NCBI RefSeq assembly: GCF_014652275.1
Contig: NZ_BMYM01000001.1
Span: 992,001 to 1,056,000, forward strand
Source: Parahalioglobus pacificus
Lineage (GTDB): Bacteria > Pseudomonadota > Gammaproteobacteria > Pseudomonadales > Halieaceae
Direction: 5' to 3'
DNA: 64,000 bases
How positions within the stretch are numbered: position 1 is the first letter of the stretch; the number at the start of each line of letters is the position of its first letter. Positions 8,076-15,344 of the stretch are shown piece by piece. The notes under the pieces are model-generated. The model saw only the letters and a list, made by a program, of their open reading frames with translations. It searched no databases and was not told the DNA's origin. Both the position numbers and the translations under genes were made by a program.

Positions 8076-8906
8076 ATGGCTGACGAGAATGACAAGGGCC
8101 TTTTACTCGGCAAAAACGTTGCCGCTGTAGAGCACTATTCGCCGGAGATTCTTTACCCGATTCCACGCAGCAGTGCGCGGGAGTCTTTGGGAGTGGCTGA
8201 TAGTCTGCCATTCTTTGGCGAGGATGTGTGGCATGCCTACGAAGTGTCATGGCTGGATGAGACGGGTAAACCCCAGGTCAGGGTAGGGCGCATCACCATT
8301 CCCGCGGACTCCCCAAACCTTGTGGAATCAAAATCTATCAAGCTGTACTTGAATTCGTTCAACGGCGAATACATCGCCGACGAAAGCAGTGTCGTGCATT
8401 CCCTTGAGAAGGATCTGTCGGCAGCGGCGGGGGCTCCGGTGAATGTCGCCCTGTGGACGGTGGACGACGCGGTATTCGCTGGACAGTCTGCGGCGGGGAC
8501 AAACATCGACGGCCTCCAGCCCACGCAGCAGTGGTCGCAGCCGGGGAGGGATATCCTTCGTCCGTCTGATTCTGCAGCTGAACCAGGCGCTGTCGCATTG
8601 AATAGCCACCTGCTGCGTTCCTTGTGCCCGGTGACGGGTCAGCCAGATTGGGCCACCGTTTGTATTACCTATGAAAGCGCTGCCATCGACCCGGTCTCTC
8701 TGCTGGAGTACATCATCAGCTTTCGTACGCACCAGGAGTTTCACGAGCAATGCGTGGAGAGAATCTTCATTGACTTGATGTCGGTCTACGCGCCGACACA
8801 GTTATCAGTGCAGGCCTTGTATACCCGTAGGGGCGGATTGGATATTTGCCCCTGGCGCTCAACGTTGCCAGGGGCTGCGTACGCCGGTCGCATGAACCGG
8901 CAGTAG
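8076..8906 (+). CDS. queF: NADPH-dependent 7-cyano-7-deazaguanine reductase QueF (long form)
   Basis: A 276-residue two-domain QueF of the YqcD type. It reduces preQ0 to preQ1 in queuosine synthesis. Visible are the substrate/NADPH motif ESKSIKLYLNSFN (about residues 89-101), the catalytic cysteine C184 in LCPVTGQPDW, SFRTHQEFHEQC and RRGGLDICPWRS. The ATG at 8076 is chosen; an earlier frame extension runs into the permease gene. A 9-bp perfect inverted repeat (8848-8856/8867-8875) lies in the last codons but has no T-run. Confidence 0.93.
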   Translation: MADENDKGLLLGKNVAAVEHYSPEILYPIPRSSARESLGVADSLPFFGEDVWHAYEVSWLDETGKPQVRVGRITIPADSPNLVESKSIKLYLNSFNGEYIADESSVVHSLEKDLSAAAGAPVNVALWTVDDAVFAGQSAAGTNIDGLQPTQQWSQPGRDILRPSDSAAEPGAVALNSHLLRSLCPVTGQPDWATVCITYESAAIDPVSLLEYIISFRTHQEFHEQCVERIFIDLMSVYAPTQLSVQALYTRRGGLDICPWRSTLPGAAYAGRMNRQ

Positions 8907-8916
8907 CACTGGATGA

Positions 8917-9090
8917 TCAGGCCGCGTAACGCGGGAACAAAGCCGGTACGCGCAATAACAACCTGAGCTCTTCTGCCGCCAGAGCATTGCCTTTCGACAG
9001 TTCGCGCACCAGTTTTTCACGCCGATCGGCTGAATGGATACTGCGTCCCTTTACCGCGCATACGCTGCGCTGTTTGCTAGGTGATTTCAT
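8917..9090 (-). CDS. small basic protein of unknown function, 57 residues
   Basis: The ORF is preceded by a strong Shine-Dalgarno on the minus strand (GAGGGAG, 8 bases before the ATG at 9090), which is the main evidence that it is expressed. The protein has a basic N terminus (MKSPSKQRS), a charged helix (SADRREKLVRELSKGN) and a C-terminal LRLLLRVPALFPRYAA. There is no signal peptide, zinc motif or recognised domain. A longer frame to 9186 exists, but its starts lack an RBS. It is convergent with queF and upstream of the tRNA-Ser gene on the opposite strand. Confidence 0.55.
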   Translation of the reverse strand: MKSPSKQRSVCAVKGRSIHSADRREKLVRELSKGNALAAEELRLLLRVPALFPRYAA

Positions 9091-9203
9091 GACAATTCTC
9101 CCTCTATCAGGCCTGTACTGATTGTCATAGTTCCCGTTGCCTGAGCGCATGACTGGGGGCGCCAATAGCGTGGCGCCAGCCGCCATTTTTTAACGGTTTC
9201 AGG

Positions 9204-9232
9204 CTGGCCAATAGGGTGGGTTGTGGTATGAT
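9204..9232 (+). promoter_or_regulatory. promoter of tRNA-Ser
   Basis: A TATGAT -10 box at 9227-9232 ends 11 bases before the tRNA and is followed by a GC-rich discriminator (TCGCGCCC). The -35 region is weak (CTGGCC at 9204-9209, 17-base spacer). Confidence 0.55.
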
Positions 9233-9243
9233 TCGCGCCCTTC

Positions 9244-9331
9244 GGAGAGGTGGCCGAGTGGTCGAAGGCGCACGCCTGGAAAGTGTGTATACGGAAACGT
9301 ATCGAGGGTTCGAATCCCTCCCCCTCCGCCA
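9244..9331 (+). tRNA. tRNA-Ser (GGA)
   Basis: 88 nt with the long variable arm typical of serine tRNA (TATACGGAAACGTATC). The D arm begins TGGCCGAGTGG, the anticodon loop is CTGGAAA (anticodon GGA), the T arm is GAGGGTTCGAATCCCTC, and the discriminator G and CCA are encoded. The acceptor stem GGAGAGG/CCCCTCC has an A-C mismatch at pair 5-68 (9248 and 9323). Confidence 0.96.
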
Positions 9332-9336
9332 AAAAC

Positions 9337-9368
9337 AAAAGGGTCCCGCAGGGGCCCTTTTTTGTTTT
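9337..9368 (+). terminator. intrinsic terminator after tRNA-Ser
   Basis: GGGTCCC (9341-9347) pairs with GGGGCCC (9351-9357, including one G-T pair) around a GCA loop. It is flanked by A-rich and T-rich arms (AAAA before; TTTTTTGTTTTT after). This is a classic terminator a few bases after the CCA. Confidence 0.88.
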
Positions 9369-9369
9369 T

Positions 9370-9436
9370 GCACTTATCTGCCGCAGTCTCTGTGATTGGA
9401 CAGAGCTCCCCATCAGGTCTAGCCTGAGATAAGTGC
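9370..9436 (+). promoter_or_regulatory. possible structured leader or operator before the His-rich gene
   Basis: GCACTTATCT (9370-9379) and AGATAAGTGC (9427-9436) are perfect 10-base inverted repeats. Between them lie CTCTGT/ACAGAG (9388-9393/9400-9405) and CAGG/CCTG (9414-9417/9423-9426). Together these can fold as a three-way junction whose outer stem ends 6 bases before the GGGGGAG ribosome site. As DNA, the outer repeat could instead be a pair of protein half-sites. No convincing promoter is seen between the tRNA terminator and the leader. Confidence 0.45.
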
Positions 9437-9457
9437 CTCAAAGGGGGAGAGCATGAA

Positions 9458-9703
9458 ATGAGCATCACGCCTAAATCAGCAACCGTCGCGGCAGTGTTTG
9501 CTACGGCATTAGCTGTCGCGCCAGTCACAACACTGGCTGCCGATACTCATAAAAACGAACACGAGCATCACCACGGCGACGATGGCCACGCCAACGAGCA
9601 TGAACACCATCACGGCGACGACGGCCACGCCAGTGAGCATGAACATCATCATGTTGCTATGGCCGACGATCACGACCACCATCATCACGAGCATGACGAT
9701 TGA
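9458..9703 (+). CDS. exported His-rich repeat protein
   Basis: An 81-residue protein with a signal peptide (cleavage near ALAVAPVTTLAA, residue 27). The mature part consists almost only of His, Glu, Asp, Gly and Ala. It contains two full copies of a 13-residue unit NEHEHHHGDDGHA and a partial third, encoded by 39-bp tandem repeats. The composition predicts binding of Zn, Ni, Cu or Co in the periplasm as buffer or chaperone. The ribosome site GGGGGAG lies 8 bases before ATG 9458; an overlapping out-of-frame ATGAAATGA lies just upstream. No family is recognised beyond the composition. Confidence 0.75.
   Translation: MSITPKSATVAAVFATALAVAPVTTLAADTHKNEHEHHHGDDGHANEHEHHHGDDGHASEHEHHHVAMADDHDHHHHEHDD
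9554..9652 (+). repeat. 39-bp tandem repeat encoding the His-rich units
   Basis: Unit 1 is 9554-9592 and unit 2 is 9593-9631; 9632-9652 is a partial third unit. Differences between copies are mostly synonymous third-position changes, so the repeat is kept at protein level rather than being a fresh duplication. Confidence 0.85.
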
Positions 9704-9708
9704 CGCTT

Positions 9709-10095
9709 ATGGGATTCGCAGAAGCCGTTAAATCAGTCTTGAGCCAGTACGTCAATTTTGGTGGCAGGGCAGTGCGCTCAGAGTATTGGTACTGGGTATT
9801 GGCGCTGGTGCTTATCGGTGTAGTGCTTGCCATAATCGATGGTGCGATTGTCGCTCCCGCCCTTGGTTTTGAAGCCTTTGCACCTGATGCCGGCCAGCCG
9901 CTGAGCTCGCTATTTTCATTGGCCATATTTTTGCCAACCCTGGCGGTGGCTGTGCGCCGACTGCATGACATTGGCAAGCGTGGTTGGTGGGTGCTGATTG
10001 GTTTAATTCCGCTGTTGGGCGGTCTTGTCCTGATCTGGTTTTATGTGCAGCCCAGCGAAACCGAAGCCAACGCCTGGGGCGAGCCGCGCAGTTGA
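9709..10095 (+). CDS. DUF805 family inner-membrane protein
   Basis: A 128-residue protein with about three transmembrane segments. The DUF805 signature is present: FGGRAVRSEYWYW near the N terminus, AVRRLHDIGKRGWW in the middle and WFYVQPSE near the end. The function of the family is unknown. A TTG at 9700 overlaps the His-rich stop (TTGA), but the ATG at 9709 gives the family-like start, so coupling to the His-rich gene is likely either way. Confidence 0.85.
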   Translation: MGFAEAVKSVLSQYVNFGGRAVRSEYWYWVLALVLIGVVLAIIDGAIVAPALGFEAFAPDAGQPLSSLFSLAIFLPTLAVAVRRLHDIGKRGWWVLIGLIPLLGGLVLIWFYVQPSETEANAWGEPRS

Positions 10096-10736
10096 TTTCA
10101 CGATATAGCGTGTTGTTATTCAGGCCGACGTTCGTCGGCCTTTTTGCATGGGTCTTGCTCGGCTGCGATCCCGAGCCCAGCTACGCGCCCCTGCTGACTG
10201 ATAGTCAGGTGCTGGCATTTGGCGACAGCATTACCTATGGCACAGGTGCCCAGCCTTCTCAGGCATACACCGAGCATCTTTCGGGAAAAACTGGTTGGCA
10301 GATTGTTAATGCGGGTTTGCCCGGCGAGCTTGCCCGTGATGCAAAACCGCGTCTGCTGTCGACCCTGGAGCAACATCGCCCCGATGCAGTGATACTCGAG
10401 CTTGGGGGTAATGACTTTCTGCGTCAGCGCAGCGAATCACTGGTGAAGGCAGACCTACAAGCTCTTATTGATGTCATAGAGGCAAGCGGGGCCAGAACCA
10501 TCCTCATGGCCGTGCCGAGGTTTTCCCTGATTCGAGCCAGGGCTGGCGCTCTCAAGGACAGCGAGATATACGCCGAGCTTGCTGAGGAGAATGGTATACC
10601 CCTGATCGAAGAAGCGCTGTCGAAGGTCCTGTCGCAGGAAGAAATGCGAGCAGATCCTATTCACCCGAATGCCGAGGGTTATGAAGCCCTTGCCGAGTCT
10701 GTGTATCAAGGCCTGCTCGATCTGCGGCTATTGTAG
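10092..10736 (+). CDS. SGNH/GDSL esterase, predicted lipoprotein (TesA-like)
   Basis: About 214 residues, with a short hydrophobic leader ending in the lipobox VLLGC, then the SGNH-hydrolase blocks: FGDSITYGTG (catalytic Ser), GLPGE, LGGNDF and DPIHPNAEGY (Asp-His). It resembles the TesA thioesterase/lysophospholipase group. The start is uncertain: TTG 10092 overlaps the upstream stop as TTGA with GGGGCGAG about 10 bases before, and GTG 10110 is the alternative. A perfect terminator-like hairpin lies inside the leader codons. Confidence 0.82.
   Translation: MISRYSVLLFRPTFVGLFAWVLLGCDPEPSYAPLLTDSQVLAFGDSITYGTGAQPSQAYTEHLSGKTGWQIVNAGLPGELARDAKPRLLSTLEQHRPDAVILELGGNDFLRQRSESLVKADLQALIDVIEASGARTILMAVPRFSLIRARAGALKDSEIYAELAEENGIPLIEEALSKVLSQEEMRADPIHPNAEGYEALAESVYQGLLDLRLL
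10122..10145 (+). terminator. intrinsic terminator inside the SGNH gene 5' end
   Basis: AGGCCGAC GTTC GTCGGCCT followed by TTTTT: an 8-bp perfect GC-rich stem, a 4-base loop and a U-tract. It would end transcripts from the His-rich/DUF805 genes. Because it lies within the lipoprotein leader codons, it could also attenuate the SGNH gene. Confidence 0.65.
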
Positions 10737-10993
10737 GGTCAATTATTTGCTCGTTGCCAAAGTCAGATGGGTCGCGAGCTACCACTTAACTCAAGTGACA
10801 GAGCTGCAGAGAGACAGCGCGTGGGCGACCTCAGCGAGTGCCAGGCCACACTAGGGCGCTAGCCGAGGGTGTGAAACTTCCAGTGGCTCGATCTGTGTTA
10901 TCGTTTTGAAAAAATAATGCGGACGCAGGGCTGTCCGATACACAGTCCTGGGAAGTATGTGAACGATGACCCGTGCGGAAAAAAGGGGTGGTG

Positions 10994-11341
10994 ATGGTCA
11001 GTGTGTCCAAGTGGAATTTGATCCAGTCTCTGTGCTCGGTTCTGGCGGTAGTTGCCGTGCCTACGGTATTCGCTTCCCCAGATGAACGTCAGATCAGTTT
11101 GTTTATCTCAAAGTGTGTGCAGTGCCACGCCCAGCCTCACACGGGAGCGCCTCAAGTGGGAGTGCCGGAAGACTGGGAGAGCGTGATTGATCAGGGCGAG
11201 GACGCAACTCTCGTTAACGTTGTGCACGGTATTCGCGGTATGCCGCCACTGGGTTACTGCAGCGCATGCGATGAGAAGGATTTACGCGTACTGACGCGTT
11301 TTGCCGCAGGTTTCCCCGATCCAGAGGAGGGTAAGAATTAA
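10994..11341 (+). CDS. periplasmic monohaem cytochrome c (c5-like)
   Basis: A 115-residue protein with a signal peptide (about residues 1-27). The haem site is CVQCH (residues 41-45), a methionine ligand is likely in RGMPPLG, and an additional Cys pair CSAC follows, as in cytochrome c5. The first frame codon is GTG 10973, but AAAAGGGG before the ATG at 10994 favours that start. Its stop overlaps the start of the FAD oxidase gene by one base (11341). It is probably the electron acceptor of the oxidase next to it. Confidence 0.85.
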   Translation: MVSVSKWNLIQSLCSVLAVVAVPTVFASPDERQISLFISKCVQCHAQPHTGAPQVGVPEDWESVIDQGEDATLVNVVHGIRGMPPLGYCSACDEKDLRVLTRFAAGFPDPEEGKN

Positions 11342-12753
11342 TGCAGCGTAGGCAGTTTTTACGGCAATCAGCACTATTGGGCGCCGGTGCTGTCGTGGGT
11401 ACGACAACCGGCTGTGATCAGGTAGATACGGAGCCACAGTCGCCCATCTCGTTCACCCCTGGCGAACCCGTGCCTTGGATAAACTGGGCGGGAAACGAAC
11501 ACTGCTACCCGCAGTGGCGCGAGGCGCCGGCAACCACGGAACAGCTGGTCGATGTGATGAAGTCAGCCAGGGGCGTCATCCGGGCTGTAGGTTCGGGTCA
11601 CTCCTTCAGTGCCGTGGTGCCCACTGATGACACCTTGGTATCCACGGACCTACTCTCCGGACTGGTTGCACATGACCCGGCAACGATGCAGGCGACGCTG
11701 TTAGGGGGCACCACGCTGCACGATTCTGGGCCGTTGTTGGATGCCGTTGGCCAGGCCATGCCGAATTTGCCGGACATGGATTACCCGACCATCGCAGGTT
11801 CTATTGCAAGTTCCGTTCACGCCACCGGCGCCGAGTTTGGCTCCACCTCATCGTACGTGGTGGCCATGAAGTTGGTGACCCCCGGCGGTGACGTCATTGA
11901 GTGTAGCGCCGATAAAAACCCGGAGATTTTTCAGGCGGCCCGTACCTCTCTGGGTGCCCTGGGTATCGTCAGCGAAGTGACTCTGCAGAACCAGGCGCCG
12001 TTTAACCTGACAGAGGTCAATGGCGTAGCGCCTGCACAGGAGGTCTGGTCTACGCTGGAGGATCGCGTTAAGGACAATCGGCATTTCGAACTTTTTACTA
12101 TCCCTTACTCTGACCTCATTCTTACTGTTACCACCAATGAAGCCAAGCCCGGGGACAAAAATGTCGGGGAAGAAGATCCCCAGGCGGTTAACTCCCTGCG
12201 TGCTGCATTTGATGCGACGGCATGGGTGCCGTTGGTTGGTTCGGCCCTGTATGACAAGCTGCTTCAAATAGCGATGGGCGAGGCGGGCGAGACTGTCAGA
12301 ACCGGAAAGAGTTTTCAGGTGTTCTCGCATGTTCGCATCGTTCGCTTTCGCGAAATGGAGTACACGGTGCCGGCGGAGGCAGGCCCTGCCTGCATGCAGG
12401 AAATCATGGCCAAGATTCGTAAAGAGCGGATCCCGTTGTCATTCCCGTTCGAGTATCGCTATGTGAAGGGCGACGACATTTGGCTCTCCATGTTTGAGGG
12501 GCGTGACGGGTGTTCCATCTCGATTCATCAGTACGGTGATCTCGACTATAAGAAGGCCTTTGCAGAAATAGAGCCCATATTCTGGAAGTACGATGGGCGC
12601 CCCCATTGGGGGAAGATTCATACCCTGGATGCTGAACGCCTTTCCCAGCTATACCCGCGCCACTGGCAGGACTTTCAAGAGGTGCGCAAATCTCTGGACC
12701 CGGAGGGCCGAATGATGAACGCGCACCTCAAGCATGTGTTCGGTGAGGTTTAG
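11341..12753 (+). CDS. Tat-exported FAD-linked oxidoreductase (aldono-lactone oxidase family)
   Basis: A 470-residue protein with a twin-arginine leader (RRQFLRQ, then a hydrophobic stretch ending near TTGC, possibly lipidated). It has a PCMH-type FAD domain with GSGHSF, whose His87 is the expected covalent FAD site, and DYPTIAGSIASSVHATG. The ALO-type C-terminal domain has HWGKIHTLD. Relatives oxidise sugar lactones or alditols. The neighbouring cytochrome c suggests it acts as a dehydrogenase feeding the respiratory chain rather than oxygen. The substrate cannot be told from sequence. Confidence 0.85.
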   Translation: MQRRQFLRQSALLGAGAVVGTTTGCDQVDTEPQSPISFTPGEPVPWINWAGNEHCYPQWREAPATTEQLVDVMKSARGVIRAVGSGHSFSAVVPTDDTLVSTDLLSGLVAHDPATMQATLLGGTTLHDSGPLLDAVGQAMPNLPDMDYPTIAGSIASSVHATGAEFGSTSSYVVAMKLVTPGGDVIECSADKNPEIFQAARTSLGALGIVSEVTLQNQAPFNLTEVNGVAPAQEVWSTLEDRVKDNRHFELFTIPYSDLILTVTTNEAKPGDKNVGEEDPQAVNSLRAAFDATAWVPLVGSALYDKLLQIAMGEAGETVRTGKSFQVFSHVRIVRFREMEYTVPAEAGPACMQEIMAKIRKERIPLSFPFEYRYVKGDDIWLSMFEGRDGCSISIHQYGDLDYKKAFAEIEPIFWKYDGRPHWGKIHTLDAERLSQLYPRHWQDFQEVRKSLDPEGRMMNAHLKHVFGEV

Positions 12754-14028
12754 GTGTCCCTGTCGCGAAGAGCATTATTGGCAGGCTCGGCGGCGATGGT
12801 CGCAGGCCTCGCAGCATTACGCCCCTCAGACAAAGGCGGACATTACTCGGACTATTTCCGTTCTCTCAACAGCACATTGCAGAAGGCAGGCATCGATAAG
12901 CCGTCGCTGATCATCGATCTGGATCGGCTGGATAGAAATATTGACAGGCTTGTCGCCTCGATTTCCGAGGGCTCTCACAAGGATTATCGCGTGGTTACCA
13001 AGTCGATCCCCAGCGCACCGCTGGTCGACTATGTCTCCAAGCGCGCAGGCACCCAGAGCCAGATGGTGTTTCATCGCCCGTTCTTGCAGGCCATGGCAAC
13101 GCAACAGCCCCAGAGCAACCTGCTGCTCGGAAAACCCATGCCCATTGCGGCAGCACATAAGTTTTACCAAGAGCATCGGGGCCCCTTTGATCCGGAGCGT
13201 CAATTACAGTGGCTGGTTGATACGCCAGAGCGCATGGCGCAATACCTGCAACTGGCGCAGGACCGGGGCGAGCGGCTGGGCATCAATCTTGAATTGGACG
13301 TAGGCCTGCATCGCGGAGGGTTTGAACCAGATTCAGGGCTGTACTCTGCACTAAGGCTCATTGCGGATAATTCGGATCATCTCGCGTTGACGGGTTTCAT
13401 GGGCTACGACGCTCACGTGTCGGCCATTCCGACAGTGCTGGCGGAACGGGAAATGGCGAAAGTAAAACAGCGTTACGCGGCGGCAGTGCACTTGCTTCAG
13501 GCCGATTTCCCGCAGCTGTACCGCCCTGACCTTTGTTTCAACGGAGCGGGCAGTCCCACCTTTCGCCTTTACGACGGGCAGGAACAGATTAACGAAGTAG
13601 CGGCAGGCTCCTGCCTGGTCAAGCCGACAGATTTCGACCTGCCGATTCTCGGAGACTTCGAGGCCGCGAGCTACATCGCAACGCCGGTGTTGAAACGCTT
13701 GATCGGGTCAAAGTTGCCAGCATTAGAATCGGCGGGATCGTTGATTCGCGCATGGGATGTCAACAAGCGCCAGACCTACTTTGCTTACGGTGGTAAGTGG
13801 ATGGCCAAGGTCGAGTCACCCCCGGGCATCACACCGCACTTTGCGTACGTCAGCTCAAACCAGCAGGGATACAACGCCTCGGAGAAGGTAGATATCGGCG
13901 TTGATGATTATCTTTTCCTGAGGCCCACTCAGTCCGAGGCTGTTTTGCTCCAATTCAGTGATTTGCTCGCGGTGCGTAACGGCAGTATTGTCGACCGCTG
14001 GCCGGTGCTTTCCGAGTTGTCGGCTTAG
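12754..14028 (+). CDS. Tat-exported fold-type III PLP enzyme (DSD1 / D-threonine aldolase-like)
   Basis: A 424-residue protein starting at a GTG immediately after the oxidase stop. It has a Tat-like leader (SRRALLAG and hydrophobic residues), then an alanine-racemase-type barrel with the PLP lysine K83 in VVTKSIPS, LELDVGLHRGG and FNGAGSPTF. The family is D-serine dehydratase/D-threonine aldolase-like. The usual C-terminal zinc pair (P-x-H-x-C) reads P-T-Q393-S-E395 here, so the metal site is altered. A periplasmic location for a PLP enzyme is unusual. Its end overlaps the convergent MFS gene by 4 bases. Confidence 0.82.
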   Translation: MSLSRRALLAGSAAMVAGLAALRPSDKGGHYSDYFRSLNSTLQKAGIDKPSLIIDLDRLDRNIDRLVASISEGSHKDYRVVTKSIPSAPLVDYVSKRAGTQSQMVFHRPFLQAMATQQPQSNLLLGKPMPIAAAHKFYQEHRGPFDPERQLQWLVDTPERMAQYLQLAQDRGERLGINLELDVGLHRGGFEPDSGLYSALRLIADNSDHLALTGFMGYDAHVSAIPTVLAEREMAKVKQRYAAAVHLLQADFPQLYRPDLCFNGAGSPTFRLYDGQEQINEVAAGSCLVKPTDFDLPILGDFEAASYIATPVLKRLIGSKLPALESAGSLIRAWDVNKRQTYFAYGGKWMAKVESPPGITPHFAYVSSNQQGYNASEKVDIGVDDYLFLRPTQSEAVLLQFSDLLAVRNGSIVDRWPVLSELSA

Positions 14029-15305
14029 TCGGCCGGCTTCTGGCTGGCTGCTCTGGCCAGGTCCCGAGGCAGTTGCTTTGCTCCGAGGTAAAACATTACC
14101 AGGCCCAGCCCGCCGATTGCGGCAGTAATCGCCATGGCATAACGCAAACTGTCTGCCCCATAAGTCGCCGCCAGCGAATCGCTAAGGATGCCCGTTAATA
14201 GAGGGCCGAGGCCAAGGCCGATCATATTCAGTACGAAAAACAGTATGGCAGAGGTCATCGCACGCATGGCCGGCGGTACCAGCGTATGCGACACAGCTAT
14301 GGACGGGCCGAGATATACAGTGGTCACGATATTCACAAAGGCCAGTGTGGCCAGGATGCCCGCGGTATTGTCACCGAGTAGCACATAGAAGTAGGGCAAA
14401 AAGCCGATAAGGCCGCCCCACATTGGCACCCACAGATACCAGCGTTTTTCATGCTCGCCTAAGCGGTCGGCAATGTAGCCACCCAGGAAGGTGCCAATTG
14501 CTCCGGTGATGCCCGATAGCAGCGCCAGCACAAGCCCCACCTGAGACAGTGACATGCCATGGCTTCGAATCAGATAGGAGGGAAAGAAGTTACCATTTCC
14601 GTAGGTGACATAGGCCGATAGTGCACAGCCCAGGGACAGGTACCAGAACGAGGGCCGCATGCGCAGTATGTGAAGGGTCTCTTTGAGCCCAGGCTTGTGG
14701 CTGATCGCATTGCCGTCATAGCGACCGCGTTGCGGCTCTTTCACCGTTAATCGTAGGACGACGGCCAACAAAACGCCGGGCAAGCCAACCACCAGGAATG
14801 CCATTCGCCAGCCGAAGCTGTCGGCGATAATGCCGCCAAAGGCAAAGCCCAGCAGTATTCCGGCATAAATACCGGTCGAGTAAAAGGAGAGGGCAGTGGC
14901 GCGTTGCTCAGGCGGGTAATAGTCGCTGATGATGGAGTGGGACGGCGGGCTGCCGCCGGCTTCACCAAGTCCAACCCCCAGTCGCGCCAACAGCAGCTGC
15001 GCATAGTTCTGCACAAAGCTTGAGATGGCCGTCATGCTGCTCCATACGGTCAGGGACAGAGCCACGATATTCCGGCGATTGCCACGGTCAGCCCAGTAGG
15101 CAATTGGAATTCCCGCAGTGACGTAAATCACTGCGAAAGTGAATCCACTGAGCAATCCGAGTTGGGCATCGCTGAGGCCCATATCGGCTTTTATCGGTTC
15201 CTGCAGAATCACCAGAATCTGCCGGTCGATAAAGTTGAAGGCGTAGACCAGCGTCAGCATCAATAGCACATAGCGCTTGTACGCTGGCGGATAGGTCGAA
15301 TCCAT
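14025..15305 (-). CDS. MFS transporter (spinster-like)
   Basis: A 426-residue protein with about 12 transmembrane segments. MFS signatures include ADRGNRRN in the loop after segment 2 and NFIDRQILVILQEPIKADMG near the N terminus, typical of the spinster-type group seen in catabolic clusters. It lies 39 bases after the LLM gene on the same strand, so it may be cotranscribed with it. Convergence with the PLP gene leaves open whether it serves that operon. The substrate is unknown. Confidence 0.85.
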   Translation of the reverse strand: MDSTYPPAYKRYVLLMLTLVYAFNFIDRQILVILQEPIKADMGLSDAQLGLLSGFTFAVIYVTAGIPIAYWADRGNRRNIVALSLTVWSSMTAISSFVQNYAQLLLARLGVGLGEAGGSPPSHSIISDYYPPEQRATALSFYSTGIYAGILLGFAFGGIIADSFGWRMAFLVVGLPGVLLAVVLRLTVKEPQRGRYDGNAISHKPGLKETLHILRMRPSFWYLSLGCALSAYVTYGNGNFFPSYLIRSHGMSLSQVGLVLALLSGITGAIGTFLGGYIADRLGEHEKRWYLWVPMWGGLIGFLPYFYVLLGDNTAGILATLAFVNIVTTVYLGPSIAVSHTLVPPAMRAMTSAILFFVLNMIGLGLGPLLTGILSDSLAATYGADSLRYAMAITAAIGGLGLVMFYLGAKQLPRDLARAASQKPAD

Positions 15306-15344
15306 GACGGCCCCCAGTGGCTGTGGCGAGTTACTGGTTCTGCT

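Noticed and set aside
8848-8875. Perfect 9-bp inverted repeat in the end of queF
   Set aside because: It lies in conserved coding sequence and lacks a T-run; there is no reason to call a terminator.
9453-9461. Two-codon ORF (ATGAAATGA) overlapping the His-rich start
   Set aside because: Only 3 bases lie between the ribosome site and this ATG; the in-frame ATG at 9458 has the right spacing. It is not a convincing regulatory ORF.
9554-9652. Possible CRISPR-like repeat
   Set aside because: The repeats are direct tandem coding units without spacers, so this is not a CRISPR array.
14025-15305. MFS carrier as part of the exported redox operon
   Set aside because: It is on the opposite strand and lies 39 bases after the LLM gene, so cotranscription with LLM is the better reading; the link to the redox module is not supported by sequence.
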